Below, piece after piece: positions 56,946 to 64,000 of a DNA stretch of 64,000 nt (its first letter is position 1; the number at the start of each line of letters is the position of its first letter). The position numbers and the translations under genes were made by a program. Under the pieces are notes generated by a model. It searched no databases, had not been told where the DNA came from, and saw only the letters and a program-made list of their open reading frames with translations. Where the stretch lies: NCBI GenBank assembly GCA_949289845.1, contig CASEPN010000002.1:186001-250000 (forward strand). Reading direction: 5' to 3'. The DNA is from an uncultured Bacillota bacterium (lineage in GTDB: Bacteria > Bacillota_I > Bacilli_A > RFN20 > CAG-826).

Positions 56946-57281
56946 ATCCGGTCCAGGTGGCTGCTTCCGGCTTGCCGGAAGAGGAAAGTCCATGCTCGCG
57001 CGGGCTGCGACGCCCGCAGTGACTGCGCCAGGGGAAGCGATAACCCTGGGTGCGCGGGAGCGCGCAACGGCGGAGGAACTTCTCCCTGAGAAGGGAATCC
57101 CCAAGGTGCCACAGAGACGAGCCCGGCCGCGAGACCGGGGTGAAACGAGGTAAACCCCGCAGGCGAGAAACCCAAATTTGGTAGGGGAAGGGGCCAAGGC
57201 GAACTGAAGCCGAGGCCTCCCGTCCTCCGGGACGGAGATTAATTGCCATCCTTCGACAGAACATGGCTTATCGGACCGGAC
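56946..57281 (+). ncRNA. rnpB: RNase P RNA
   Basis: The two universal P4 halves are present: GAGGAAAGTCCATGCTC near 56980 and ACAGAACATGGCTTATC near 57257. The ends pair through TCCGGTCC/GGACCGGA (P1). The catalytic RNA cuts 5' leaders off tRNA precursors. Total length is about 336 nt. It lies between gpsB and pgsA. Confidence 0.95.
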
Positions 57282-57306
57282 ACTCATGAAGGAAAGGAGG
57301 AGCAGG

Positions 57307-57939
57307 ATGAACTTGCCTACGAAGATCACTGTCTCGAGGCTCGTCCTCGTGCTCCTCTTGATCCTCGGGCTATTCCTCGCCTCCCTTTTCCCGGAGGCGA
57401 TGTCCTATACGCTTGGCGATAGCGGGATCCTCCTGACGAATCTCGTCGCGGGAATCGTCTTCCTCGTCGCCTCCCTCACTGACTTCCTCGACGGTTATCT
57501 TGCAAGGAAGAGGAACGAGGTGACCGACCTCGGGAAGTTCCTCGACCCCATCGCCGACAAGGTGCTCGTGGACTCCGCGCTCATCTATCTTGCGATCCCA
57601 AACCCGATGCAGCCGGGCGCACTCCGCATCCACTTCCTCTGCCTCATCCTCATGATCGGACGCGACCTCGTCGTGGACGCCCTTCGGCAGGTAGCCGCCT
57701 CGAAGGGGGTCGTCCTCGCAGCGAACTGGATGGGGAAGGCCAAGACCGTCCTCCAGATGGCCGCGATCACGCTCCTGTTCCTGAATGGCTGGCCTTTCTC
57801 CTATTTCGACGGAGCATGGCCGGCGTGGCTCCATGTCACGGATTTCCTCGTCTATCTCGCCACGGCGGTCTCCGTCTTGTCCGGGGCCGTCTATCTATGG
57901 CAGAACCGCAGGGCGCTAGGCGTCAGGAAGGAGGGCTAG
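57307..57939 (+). CDS. pgsA: CDP-diacylglycerol-glycerol-3-phosphate 3-phosphatidyltransferase
   Basis: A 210-aa membrane enzyme that makes phosphatidylglycerol phosphate. The CDP-alcohol phosphatidyltransferase signature D-x2-DG-x2-AR-x8-G-x3-D-x3-D is fully present (SLTDFLDGYLARKRN...GKFLDPIADK, about residues 60-85). About five hydrophobic segments are visible. AAAGGAGGAG precedes the ATG at 57307. The order pgsA-cinA-recA-rny matches Bacillus. Confidence 0.95.
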   Translation: MNLPTKITVSRLVLVLLLILGLFLASLFPEAMSYTLGDSGILLTNLVAGIVFLVASLTDFLDGYLARKRNEVTDLGKFLDPIADKVLVDSALIYLAIPNPMQPGALRIHFLCLILMIGRDLVVDALRQVAASKGVVLAANWMGKAKTVLQMAAITLLFLNGWPFSYFDGAWPAWLHVTDFLVYLATAVSVLSGAVYLWQNRRALGVRKEG

Positions 57940-57942
57940 GAT

Positions 57943-58419
57943 ATGGTCAGCAGGGAAAAGTGCAGGAGGGTTCTCTCCCTTCTTCGGGAGAAGGGGATGA
58001 CCCTTGGGTCCGTCGAGTCGATCACGGGAGGCCTCTTCAGCGCCTCGCTCGTATCGATTCCCGGGGCGAGCGACGTCTTCAAGGGCGCCCTCGTCACCTA
58101 CGACGCCTCCCTTAAGGAGTCTCTCGCGCATGTGCCCCACCGTTTGATCGTGAAGCACGGGGTCGTCTCCCAGGAAGTGGCCAACGCGATGGCCATCGGG
58201 GCGAGGAAGGCGCTCGGGGTCGACGTCTGCTGCTCCTTCACCGGGAACGCCGGTCCGACCAAGGAGCATGGGCGCGCTCCTGTGGGGCGGGTCAACATGA
58301 CCATTTCCACGAGGAAGGGCCTCGTCGAGCTCGCCGCCGACTTCAGCGGGCTCCGGAACGACATCCAGGAGAAATCCGTCGAGATGATGCTTGACTACCT
58401 CACGGCAATTTTCGCCTGA
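57943..58419 (+). CDS. pncC: Stand-alone PncC-type nicotinamide-nucleotide amidase (CinA C-terminal domain)
   Basis: A 158-aa protein equal to the C-terminal half of Cin[25 protein letters not shown] (about residues 20-43), the [13 protein letters not shown] segment and SFTGNAGP. The domain deamidates nicotinamide mononucleotide. The N-terminal molybdopterin-like COG1058 half found in Bacillus CinA is absent and was not seen upstream. It lies 3 nt after pgsA and just before recA. Confidence 0.9.
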   Translation: MVSREKCRRVLSLLREKGMTLGSVESITGGLFSASLVSIPGASDVFKGALVTYDASLKESLAHVPHRLIVKHGVVSQEVANAMAIGARKALGVDVCCSFTGNAGPTKEHGRAPVGRVNMTISTRKGLVELAADFSGLRNDIQEKSVEMMLDYLTAIFA

Positions 58420-58471
58420 GGGGCAGAAACGAGATCGACCATCCTATAAGAGGGATGGAGGAACGAATAAG

Positions 58472-59509
58472 ATGGCAGCAAAGGACAACACGACGAAAGG
58501 GAAGGATGAGGCGCTCCAGGACGCCCTGAAGGCAATCGAGAGGGCCTATGGGAAAGGCTCCGTCATGAGGATGGGGGAGCAGCCGAAGGTCGACGTCGAC
58601 GTCATCCCGACGGGATCCCTCCTGCTTGACGCCACTCTCGGCGTGGGCGGCTACCCTAGGGGAAGGATCGTCGAGATCTATGGACCCGAGAGCTCGGGAA
58701 AGAGCACCCTTGCCCTCCACGCGGTAGCCGAATGCCAGAAGAAGGGCGGGCGCTGCGCCTATATCGACGCGGAGCACGCGATCGACCCGGACTACGCCGA
58801 CCGGCTCGGGGTCGATATCGACGAGCTCATCCTTTCTCAGCCAGACTCGGGAGAGCAGGCGCTGGAGATCGTGCAGATGCTCGCTGAGAGCGGCGCCATC
58901 GACCTGATCGTCGTCGATAGCGTGGCCGCCCTCGTGCCCCAGGCGGAGCTCGACGGCCTCATGAGCGAGAACCAAGTCGGCCTGCAGGCTCGCCTTATGA
59001 GCAAGGCGATGCGGAAACTCGCCGGGATCCTCGCCCGCACCAACTGCCTCGTCATCTTCATCAACCAGATCCGGATGAAGGTCGGGGTGATGTACGGGAA
59101 CCCGGAGACCACGACGGGAGGGAACGCGCTCAAGTTCTACGCCTCGATCCGCATGGACCTCAGACGCTCGGAAGCCATCAAGAACGGATCGGAGATGATC
59201 GGGAACTCCGTGAAGGTGAAGGTCGTCAAGAACAAGGTGGCCCCTCCTTTCCGGAGCTGCGTCATCGACATTATGTACGGCAAGGGCGTCAGCAAGGAAG
59301 GCGAGATCATCGACCTCGGCGTCCAGTACGAGATCATTCAGAAGACGGGGAACTGGTATGAGTACCAGGGCGAGAAGATGGGGAATGGCAGGGAGGCTGC
59401 CAAGGCCTTCCTCAAGGACCATCCTGACGTCGGCTACCAGCTCGAGGAAAAGATACGGGCGATTCTCCAGGGGAAAGGCGCCCAAGGAGAGGTTTCTCCC
59501 GAAGAATAA
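58472..59509 (+). CDS. recA: Recombinase RecA
   Basis: A 345-aa recombinase. Walker [10 protein letters not shown] (about residues 70-78), IDAEHAIDP, Walker [11 protein letters not shown], loop L2 [20 protein letters not shown], with Gly-Gly-Asn-Ala-Leu-Lys after it, are canonical. GGAGGAACG lies about 9 nt before the ATG. A TATAAG box (58445-58450) could be its own promoter. No Bacillus-type SOS box was recognised nearby. Confidence 0.98.
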   Translation: MAAKDNTTKGKDEALQDALKAIERAYGKGSVMRMGEQPKVDVDVIPTGSLLLDATLGVGGYPRGRIVEIYGPESSGKSTLALHAVAECQKKGGRCAYIDAEHAIDPDYADRLGVDIDELILSQPDSGEQALEIVQMLAESGAIDLIVVDSVAALVPQAELDGLMSENQVGLQARLMSKAMRKLAGILARTNCLVIFINQIRMKVGVMYGNPETTTGGNALKFYASIRMDLRRSEAIKNGSEMIGNSVKVKVVKNKVAPPFRSCVIDIMYGKGVSKEGEIIDLGVQYEIIQKTGNWYEYQGEKMGNGREAAKAFLKDHPDVGYQLEEKIRAILQGKGAQGEVSPEE

Positions 59510-59514
59510 GAAAC

Positions 59515-59537
59515 GAGGGTCTGCGGGCCCTCTTTTC
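59515..59537 (+). terminator. Terminator after recA
   Basis: GAGGG-TCTGCGGG-CCCTC followed by TTTT. Confidence 0.8.
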
Positions 59538-59599
59538 TAAAATCTACGCAAAACCTAAATATGTTTTTGTCTTTTGTTATTTTGACGGCAGGAGTGGGC

Positions 59600-59613
59600 T
59601 AAAAGCGCTTTCA
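59600..59613 (+). promoter_or_regulatory. cre-like site upstream of rny
   Basis: TAAAAGCGCTTTCA matches the catabolite-response consensus TGWAANCGNTNWCA except at position 2 and sits just upstream of the candidate -35 box. Confidence 0.4.
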
Positions 59614-59621
59614 TCAAGGAG

Positions 59622-59650
59622 TGGTCAAAGCCCCTTCACGTGGTTATAGT
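59622..59650 (+). promoter_or_regulatory. Candidate rny promoter
   Basis: TGGTCA (59622-59627), 17-nt spacer, TATAGT (59645-59650). The expected start near 59657 coincides with the first base of a hairpin. Confidence 0.5.
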
Positions 59651-59656
59651 CTTCCC

Positions 59657-59772
59657 GTGCCTCAAGGCACTCTCGCGGAACAAGGCCCCTCGAGGGGCGA
59701 CCGGATAGAACATATGCGATCCCTCCCTTTCAGGCAGGGTGCTGATGTCCGCGCATTTTTGGAGGACACATC
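59657..59772 (+). promoter_or_regulatory. Structured 5' leader of rny
   Basis: About 116 nt. GTGCC-TCAA-GGCAC (59657-59670) would be the very 5' end of the transcript. A perfect GCCCCTCGAGGGGC palindrome lies at 59685-59698, with further CCCT/AGGG pairing near 59727-59745. The ribosome site GGAGGACAC is near the ATG. The leader could regulate rny mRNA decay or translation. Confidence 0.5.
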
Positions 59773-61335
59773 ATGGAACCATGGATTGCCGTCGTCATCG
59801 CGGTGGCGACTTTCGTCTTGGGTGCCGGCGCCACCGTCGGGATCTTCTTTGCCATCCCCTCCTTCCGCAAGAAGGCCGCGGGGAAGGAAGCCGACAAGAT
59901 TATCAAGGACGCCGAGAGGCAGGGCCAGGGCATCGTGGCTAAGTCCCGTCTCGACGCGAAGGAAATCACTCTCGAGGCGAAGCGCTCCGCCGACAAGCTC
60001 ATCGCCGACGCCCGCGTGAAGGCGAGCGAGGTCAAGGGCGAGGCCGTCGCCCGGGAGCAGGAGATCAAGCGCAGGGAGCAGTCGCTCGAGGCAAGGGAGA
60101 AGTCCCTGGATTCTCGAAAGGAGGCTCTTGAGGCAAGGATCGAGGCCTACGACAGAAAGACCCAGGAGCTCGAGGAGAAGATATCCGGAATCATCGAGGA
60201 GCTTGAGAAGGTCGCCGGACTTTCCGTGAAGGAGGCCCGCGAGGAGATCATGAAGCGGGTTGAGGAGAAGATGGCCGCGGAGATCGCCGCCTACATCAAG
60301 AACCGCGAGGACGAGGCCGAGGAGGAGGCCGAGGGCAAGGCGAAGCAGCTTCTTGCGGAGGCCACGGAACGCTATGCCCAGGAGTTCACGGTGGAAAGAA
60401 CCACTGCGGCGATCCCCCTTCCTTCCGACGACCTCAAGGGCCGGATCATCGGCCGCGAGGGCAGGAACATCAAGGTCATTGAGAGCACCCTTGGGGTCGA
60501 TCTCGAGGTGGACGACACCCCCGAGACCATCTCCATTTCCTGCTTCAACCCCATCCGGAGGGAAATCGCCAGGCGCACCCTCCTTGCCCTTGTGAAGGAC
60601 GGGCGCATCCAGCCCTCCCGCATCGAGGAGCTTGCCGCCAAGTACGAGAAGGAAGTGAACGAGGAGACCTTCAAGGCCGGGGAGGAGGCGGTCCGCCGCC
60701 TCGGGCTCCCTCGTCTTCCAAGGGACATCCTCTCCTATCTGGGGAAGCTCAAGTACCGCACCTCCTACGGCCAGAACGTCCTTGAGCATTCCGTCGAGGT
60801 CGCTCGCCTCACCGGGGCGATGGCCGCGGAACTCGGGCTCGACCAGACCCTCGCTAAGAGGGCGGGACTCCTCCATGACATCGGGAAGGCCATCGACACC
60901 GAGGTCGAGGGGAGCCACGTCCAGCTCGGCGCGGACCTTGCTAGGCGCTGCAACGAGCCGGAGATCGTCGTCAACGCGATCGAGGCTCACCACGGGGATG
61001 TGGAAAAGCGCTCCATCATCGCCCATCTCGTCGTGGCGGCCGACACCCTGAGCGCCGCCCGCCCCGGCGTCCGGAACGAATCGATCGACACCTACGTCCA
61101 GCGGGTCGCCCAGCTTGAGGAAGCCGCTCGTTCCTTCGATGGGGTCCAGCAGGCCTACGCCGTGAGCGCCGGGCGCGAGGTTCGCGTCATGGTCGTCCCG
61201 GAGAAGGTGAGCGACAGCCAGGCGACCGTCCTCGCCCAGCAGATCAAGGACAAGATCCAGGCCGAGGTCAAGTACCCCGGTACGGTCAAGGTCAGCGTCA
61301 TCCGCGAGTACCGCGCGGTCGAGACCGCCAAGTGA
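59773..61335 (+). CDS. rny: Ribonuclease Y
   Basis: A 520-aa membrane-anchored endoribonuclease that starts mRNA decay in Firmicutes. It has one N-terminal helix (about residues 3-28), a long coiled coil rich in Glu/Lys/Arg (about 35-190), a KH domain with IPLPSDDLKGRIIGREGRN (about 212-230) and an HD domain with LLHDIGKAID (about 366-375). GGAGG lies before the ATG. The leader is structured. ymdB starts one base after its stop. Confidence 0.97.
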   Translation: MEPWIAVVIAVATFVLGAGATVGIFFAIPSFRKKAAGKEADKIIKDAERQGQGIVAKSRLDAKEITLEAKRSADKLIADARVKASEVKGEAVAREQEIKRREQSLEAREKSLDSRKEALEARIEAYDRKTQELEEKISGIIEELEKVAGLSVKEAREEIMKRVEEKMAAEIAAYIKNREDEAEEEAEGKAKQLLAEATERYAQEFTVERTTAAIPLPSDDLKGRIIGREGRNIKVIESTLGVDLEVDDTPETISISCFNPIRREIARRTLLALVKDGRIQPSRIEELAAKYEKEVNEETFKAGEEAVRRLGLPRLPRDILSYLGKLKYRTSYGQNVLEHSVEVARLTGAMAAELGLDQTLAKRAGLLHDIGKAIDTEVEGSHVQLGADLARRCNEPEIVVNAIEAHHGDVEKRSIIAHLVVAADTLSAARPGVRNESIDTYVQRVAQLEEAARSFDGVQQAYAVSAGREVRVMVVPEKVSDSQATVLAQQIKDKIQAEVKYPGTVKVSVIREYRAVETAK

Positions 61336-61336
61336 G

Positions 61337-62134
61337 ATGAAGCTCCTGCTCCTTGGCGATGTGGTCGGCGAAGCGGGCCTCCTCGCCTTGGAGCGCCAGC
61401 TGCCTTCCCTCCGAGAGCGGCTTAAGCCGGATCTGGTGGTCGTTAACGGTGAGAACGCCTCTTTCGGCGCGGGCCTCTTCGAAAGGGACTACCGGAGGAT
61501 CCTGCGCGCGGGCGCCGACTGCGTCACCTTGGGAAATCACTGGAAATCGAAGCCGGACATCCTTGACTGGATGGAGGATGCCGAAAGGCTCGTAAGGCCC
61601 CGGAACTTGCTTGGCGATGTCCCCGGGGTTGGCTCTCTGGAGTTCGTTTCCTCCGTCGAAGGAGGCCGCTCCATTGTCGTGACGAACCTATTGGGAACGG
61701 CGTTCATGAAGGAAGAGGTGCTGGACCCCTGGCAGTCTTTCCTCGAGGCCATCGAGGAGTTTCCGGATGCCATCCACGTGGTGGACTACCACGCGGAAAG
61801 CACGAGCGAAAAGAAGCTCTTCGCCTACCAGGCGCTTGGGAGGGCGAGCGTCGTCGTGGGAACCCATACCCACGTGAAGACAGATGACGCACAGGTTATC
61901 CAAGGGAGCATGGCCTTCCTTACGGACCTTGGCCTATGCGGCGACGAGTCCGGGATCATAGGCTTCGACCCTGAGAGAACCCTTAAGAAAGTTCGTGAAG
62001 GCGAGGACTTGCCCTTCCTTCCCCTTGTGGGGGAGGAGGCTGCCGTCGAGGGGCTCTTCGTTGAGTTGGATGATCTGACGGGATGTCCTCTTTATCTTGA
62101 GGACGTGAAAGCGAGGTGCCGTATCGATGGCTGA
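61337..62134 (+). CDS. ymdB: YmdB family metallophosphoesterase
   Basis: A 265-aa phosphodiesterase. The metal ligands are visible as LLLGDVVGEAG (Asp about 8), VVNGENAS, LGNHWKSK, VDYHAE and GTHTHVKTDDA. In Bacillus YmdB acts on cyclic nucleotides and influences motility, biofilms and RNase Y-linked gene expression. It is one base after rny and overlaps miaB by 8 nt. Confidence 0.94.
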   Translation: MKLLLLGDVVGEAGLLALERQLPSLRERLKPDLVVVNGENASFGAGLFERDYRRILRAGADCVTLGNHWKSKPDILDWMEDAERLVRPRNLLGDVPGVGSLEFVSSVEGGRSIVVTNLLGTAFMKEEVLDPWQSFLEAIEEFPDAIHVVDYHAESTSEKKLFAYQALGRASVVVGTHTHVKTDDAQVIQGSMAFLTDLGLCGDESGIIGFDPERTLKKVREGEDLPFLPLVGEEAAVEGLFVELDDLTGCPLYLEDVKARCRIDG

Positions 62135-63872
62135 AAGAGACAAGGACATTCATGCGAGCTTCGCGGAAGGCGCGAAGAGGAAGGCCCCGGAGAGGGTCCT
62201 TCTCCCTCAGGAAGTGGACAAGGGCCTGAAGGCTCGGCTGGAAGGTCGGCATTTCTTCATCCGAACCTTCGGCTGCCAGGCGAACATCAGGGACGAGGAG
62301 GTCATGGCAGGCCTCCTTACCCGTGCGGGAATGACGAGGACTGAGAATCCCGAGGAGGCGGATGTCGCCATCATCAACACTTGCGCGGTGCGTGAGAACG
62401 CGGTCGACAAGGTTTATGGGGAAATCGGAGAATTCAAGGCGGTTTCGCAAAGTAATCACGACTTTGTCCTCATCCTTTCTGGGTGTGCGATGGAGGCAGA
62501 GGGACTCGCTGAGAGGCTTATGGGAACCTACCCTTGGGTACGTCTTGCAATTGGGACTCATGAGGTTCCTTATCTCCTGGAGCACTTGAAGGACGCCCTT
62601 TTCCTGGGGCGCCAGCTCGTCCGGGTCCGTTCCTCTTCCGGAGACGTCGTTGAGGGTCTTCCCTGCCTCCGGAAGAACGACTATTCGGCCTTTGTTAACA
62701 TCTCCTATGGATGCGACAAGTTCTGCACCTACTGCATCGTTCCCTACACCAGGGGAAGGGAACGCTCCCGCCGGAAGGGGGACATCCTGGCCGAGTGCAG
62801 GCGTCTCGTCGAGGACGGCTTCCAGGAAATCGTTCTTCTCGGACAGAACGTCAATTCCTATGGGTTGGACCTCGGGGAGGAGGATGCCTTCCCGGAACTT
62901 CTCTCTGCGGTCGCGGACCTTGGCATCCCTCGCCTTCGGTTCATCACCTCGTACCCCAGCCAGTTCACGGATCGAATGATCGATGCGATGGCATCGCGCC
63001 CCAACATCCTTCCGTGGCTTCATTTCCCCGTTCAGTCTGGCTCGGACAAGGTGCTGAGGAAGATGGGGAGGCGTTATGGGAGGGAGGAATACCTCAACCT
63101 TGTACGCCGGCTGTACGAGAAGATTCCGGACCTGGCGATTACCACGGACATCATCGTCAGCTTCCCGGGCGAGACGGAGGAGGACTTCCAGGAAACCCTC
63201 TCCCTTTGCCGAGAGGCTCGTTTCTCCAGCGCCTTCACTTTCATCTATTCCCCGAGGCCCGGGACTCCTGCCGCGAAGATGGAACAGGTTCCTGCCGAGG
63301 TCTCCCACGACCGCTTCGGCAGGCTCAAGTCGTTGATCGACGAGCTGACGGCCGCCCACTCGCAGCGGATGGTGGGCAAGACCTTCCCCATCCTCGTGGA
63401 CGGGCCTTCCAAGAGGAGGGAGGACATCCTCTCGGGGTACGCTCCGAACGGGAAACTAGTTAACTTCCCAGGGCCTTCCTATCTCAAAGGAACCATCGTC
63501 CAGGTGAAGATCCTGGAGAGCCACGCCTATAGCCTCGTTGGCGAGCTTGCGGAGGACCCTGTGCTTGCCCTTGCCAAGGAACTAGCCCGGCTCCTTCGTC
63601 TTGATCCTGCATTGGGGGAGTACCGACTTCTCCTAGAAGCAATCCGTAATGAGGGAAGGCTTCAGGAGGCGATGTCTTCCCTTCCGAGGCTGAAGAAAGA
63701 GCTGGCCCTTTCCATGGGGGATGAGGCTAGGCACGAGGAGGCGCTGAGGCGCTATAGGGCGGCCAGCGATATCGTCGAGGGATCGCTTCTCCTCAAGAAC
63801 GCGGATTCCCTTTCCGACCGCGTTGAATCGGAGCTTGCGCTTATCGCCAATGTTCTGGGAGGCAAGGAATGA
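62127..63872 (+). CDS. miaB: tRNA methylthiotransferase MiaB with a C-terminal RicA/YlbF-like domain
   Basis: A 581-aa radical-SAM enzyme that adds the methylthio group to i6A37 of tRNAs. The N-terminal cluster cysteines are in TFGCQAN, NTCAVREN and SGCAME; the radical-SAM motif is CDKFCTYC (about residues 197-204); a TRAM domain follows (about 405-470). Normal MiaB ends there (Bacillus: about 509 aa including an N-terminal stretch). Here about 105 more residues form a helical domain (about 475-581, AKELARLLRLDPALGEYRLL and onward) that resembles the YlbF/YmcA (RicF/RicA) family. In Bacillus the separate ymcA gene follows miaB. Overlaps ymdB and miaA. Confidence 0.9.
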   Translation: MAERDKDIHASFAEGAKRKAPERVLLPQEVDKGLKARLEGRHFFIRTFGCQANIRDEEVMAGLLTRAGMTRTENPEEADVAIINTCAVRENAVDKVYGEIGEFKAVSQSNHDFVLILSGCAMEAEGLAERLMGTYPWVRLAIGTHEVPYLLEHLKDALFLGRQLVRVRSSSGDVVEGLPCLRKNDYSAFVNISYGCDKFCTYCIVPYTRGRERSRRKGDILAECRRLVEDGFQEIVLLGQNVNSYGLDLGEEDAFPELLSAVADLGIPRLRFITSYPSQFTDRMIDAMASRPNILPWLHFPVQSGSDKVLRKMGRRYGREEYLNLVRRLYEKIPDLAITTDIIVSFPGETEEDFQETLSLCREARFSSAFTFIYSPRPGTPAAKMEQVPAEVSHDRFGRLKSLIDELTAAHSQRMVGKTFPILVDGPSKRREDILSGYAPNGKLVNFPGPSYLKGTIVQVKILESHAYSLVGELAEDPVLALAKELARLLRLDPALGEYRLLLEAIRNEGRLQEAMSSLPRLKKELALSMGDEARHEEALRRYRAASDIVEGSLLLKNADSLSDRVESELALIANVLGGKE

Positions 63873-64000
63873 TTGTCGCCTTCCTGGGACCGACCGCTTC
63901 GGGGAAGAGCGAGGCCGCTCTTTCCTTCGCCTTGGGAAACAACGGGGAAGTAATCAACTGCGACGCCCTTCAGGTGTATTGCGGGACGGAACTCCTTACG
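63869..64000 (+). CDS. miaA: tRNA dimethylallyltransferase MiaA, 5' part only
   Basis: The first 44 codons run off the window. GPTASGKSEAA (P-loop, about residues 7-17) and the NCDALQVYCGTELLT segment match MiaA, which adds the isopentenyl group to A37 before MiaB acts. It overlaps the miaB stop (ATGA), so the two successive enzymes of one tRNA modification are co-translated. Confidence 0.9.
   Translation, partial: MIVAFLGPTASGKSEAALSFALGNNGEVINCDALQVYCGTELLT

Overview
The window looks like a chromosomal segment of a GC-rich member of the Bacillota, class Bacilli (by eye about 60% GC), probably from a small-genome, host-associated or gut lineage near the Erysipelotrichales/Mollicutes side of the class. 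The evidence is gene order: ecfA1-ecfA2-ecfT-truA, rplM-rpsI, dnaD-nth with recU opposite, gpsB-rnpB, pgsA-cinA-recA-rny-ymdB-miaB-miaA, sufCDSUB, mnmG-rsmG-parA-parB, and yhaM/hit/prsA-like genes together. No rRNA, prophage or insertion sequence was recognised. The genus is not determined.

Layout. 1-147: the trailer end of a CRISPR array, 36-nt repeats with 30-nt spacers, type II-like. 0.2-6.3 kb: cation efflux protein, hemolysin III-type protein, secreted M6-like metalloprotease, then smpB-folC-folT. 6.3-11.9 kb: an orphan winged-helix regulator, a 47-aa ORF, then dCMP deaminase-ecfA1-ecfA2-ecfT-truA-PHP phosphatase, followed by yebC. 12.6-15.7 kb: rplM-rpsI, glyA, and tRNA-Ile, -Val and -Thr. 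15.7-21.6 kb: membrane glycosyltransferase with a nicotinamidase-like hydrolase, a MacB-type ABC exporter with a divergent TetR regulator, and a thioesterase. 21.6-28 kb: rarA, a 51-aa ORF, then the most accessory-looking stretch: a DUF4143-type ATPase behind four 23-bp direct repeats, an unrecognised 351-aa basic protein, a small CT-repeat transcription unit and a large surface lipoprotein. 28-36 kb: tRNA-Leu, flavin reductase-like protein, alpha-glucosidase, esterase, an envelope-lipid operon (LPG synthase-like membrane protein plus GT4 glycosyltransferase) leading into recX and yhaM. 36-40 kb: hit and two very large lipoproteins, one with parvulin/PrsA features. 40-50 kb: sufCDSUB-mnmG-rsmG, parAB, and ribU behind an FMN riboswitch. 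50-64 kb: ferredoxin, cmk, der, HU, a short CCA-enzyme-like protein, dnaD-nth, recU, an exonuclease, gpsB, rnpB, pgsA, pncC, recA, rny, ymdB, miaB and the first 132 bases of miaA.

How parts fit together. One ECF energising module (EcfA1/A2/T) probably serves at least two separate substrate-binding subunits here, FolT (next to folC) and RibU (under FMN control). The complete SUF operon would supply Fe-S clusters to MiaB, endonuclease III and ferredoxin. RNase Y, YmdB and a MiaB carrying a RicA/YlbF-like tail lie in one cluster.

Two genome-wide habits stand out. Genes inside operons have good AGGAGG-type ribosome sites or overlapping start/stop codons. By contrast, about fifteen genes that begin transcription units have no Shine-Dalgarno and a TATAAT-like -10 box ending only 6-11 nt before the start codon, so they are predicted to be leaderless or nearly so. 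Several conserved proteins are also unusually short (SufD, CCA enzyme, CinA reduced to PncC), while MiaB and the PrsA-like lipoprotein are enlarged.
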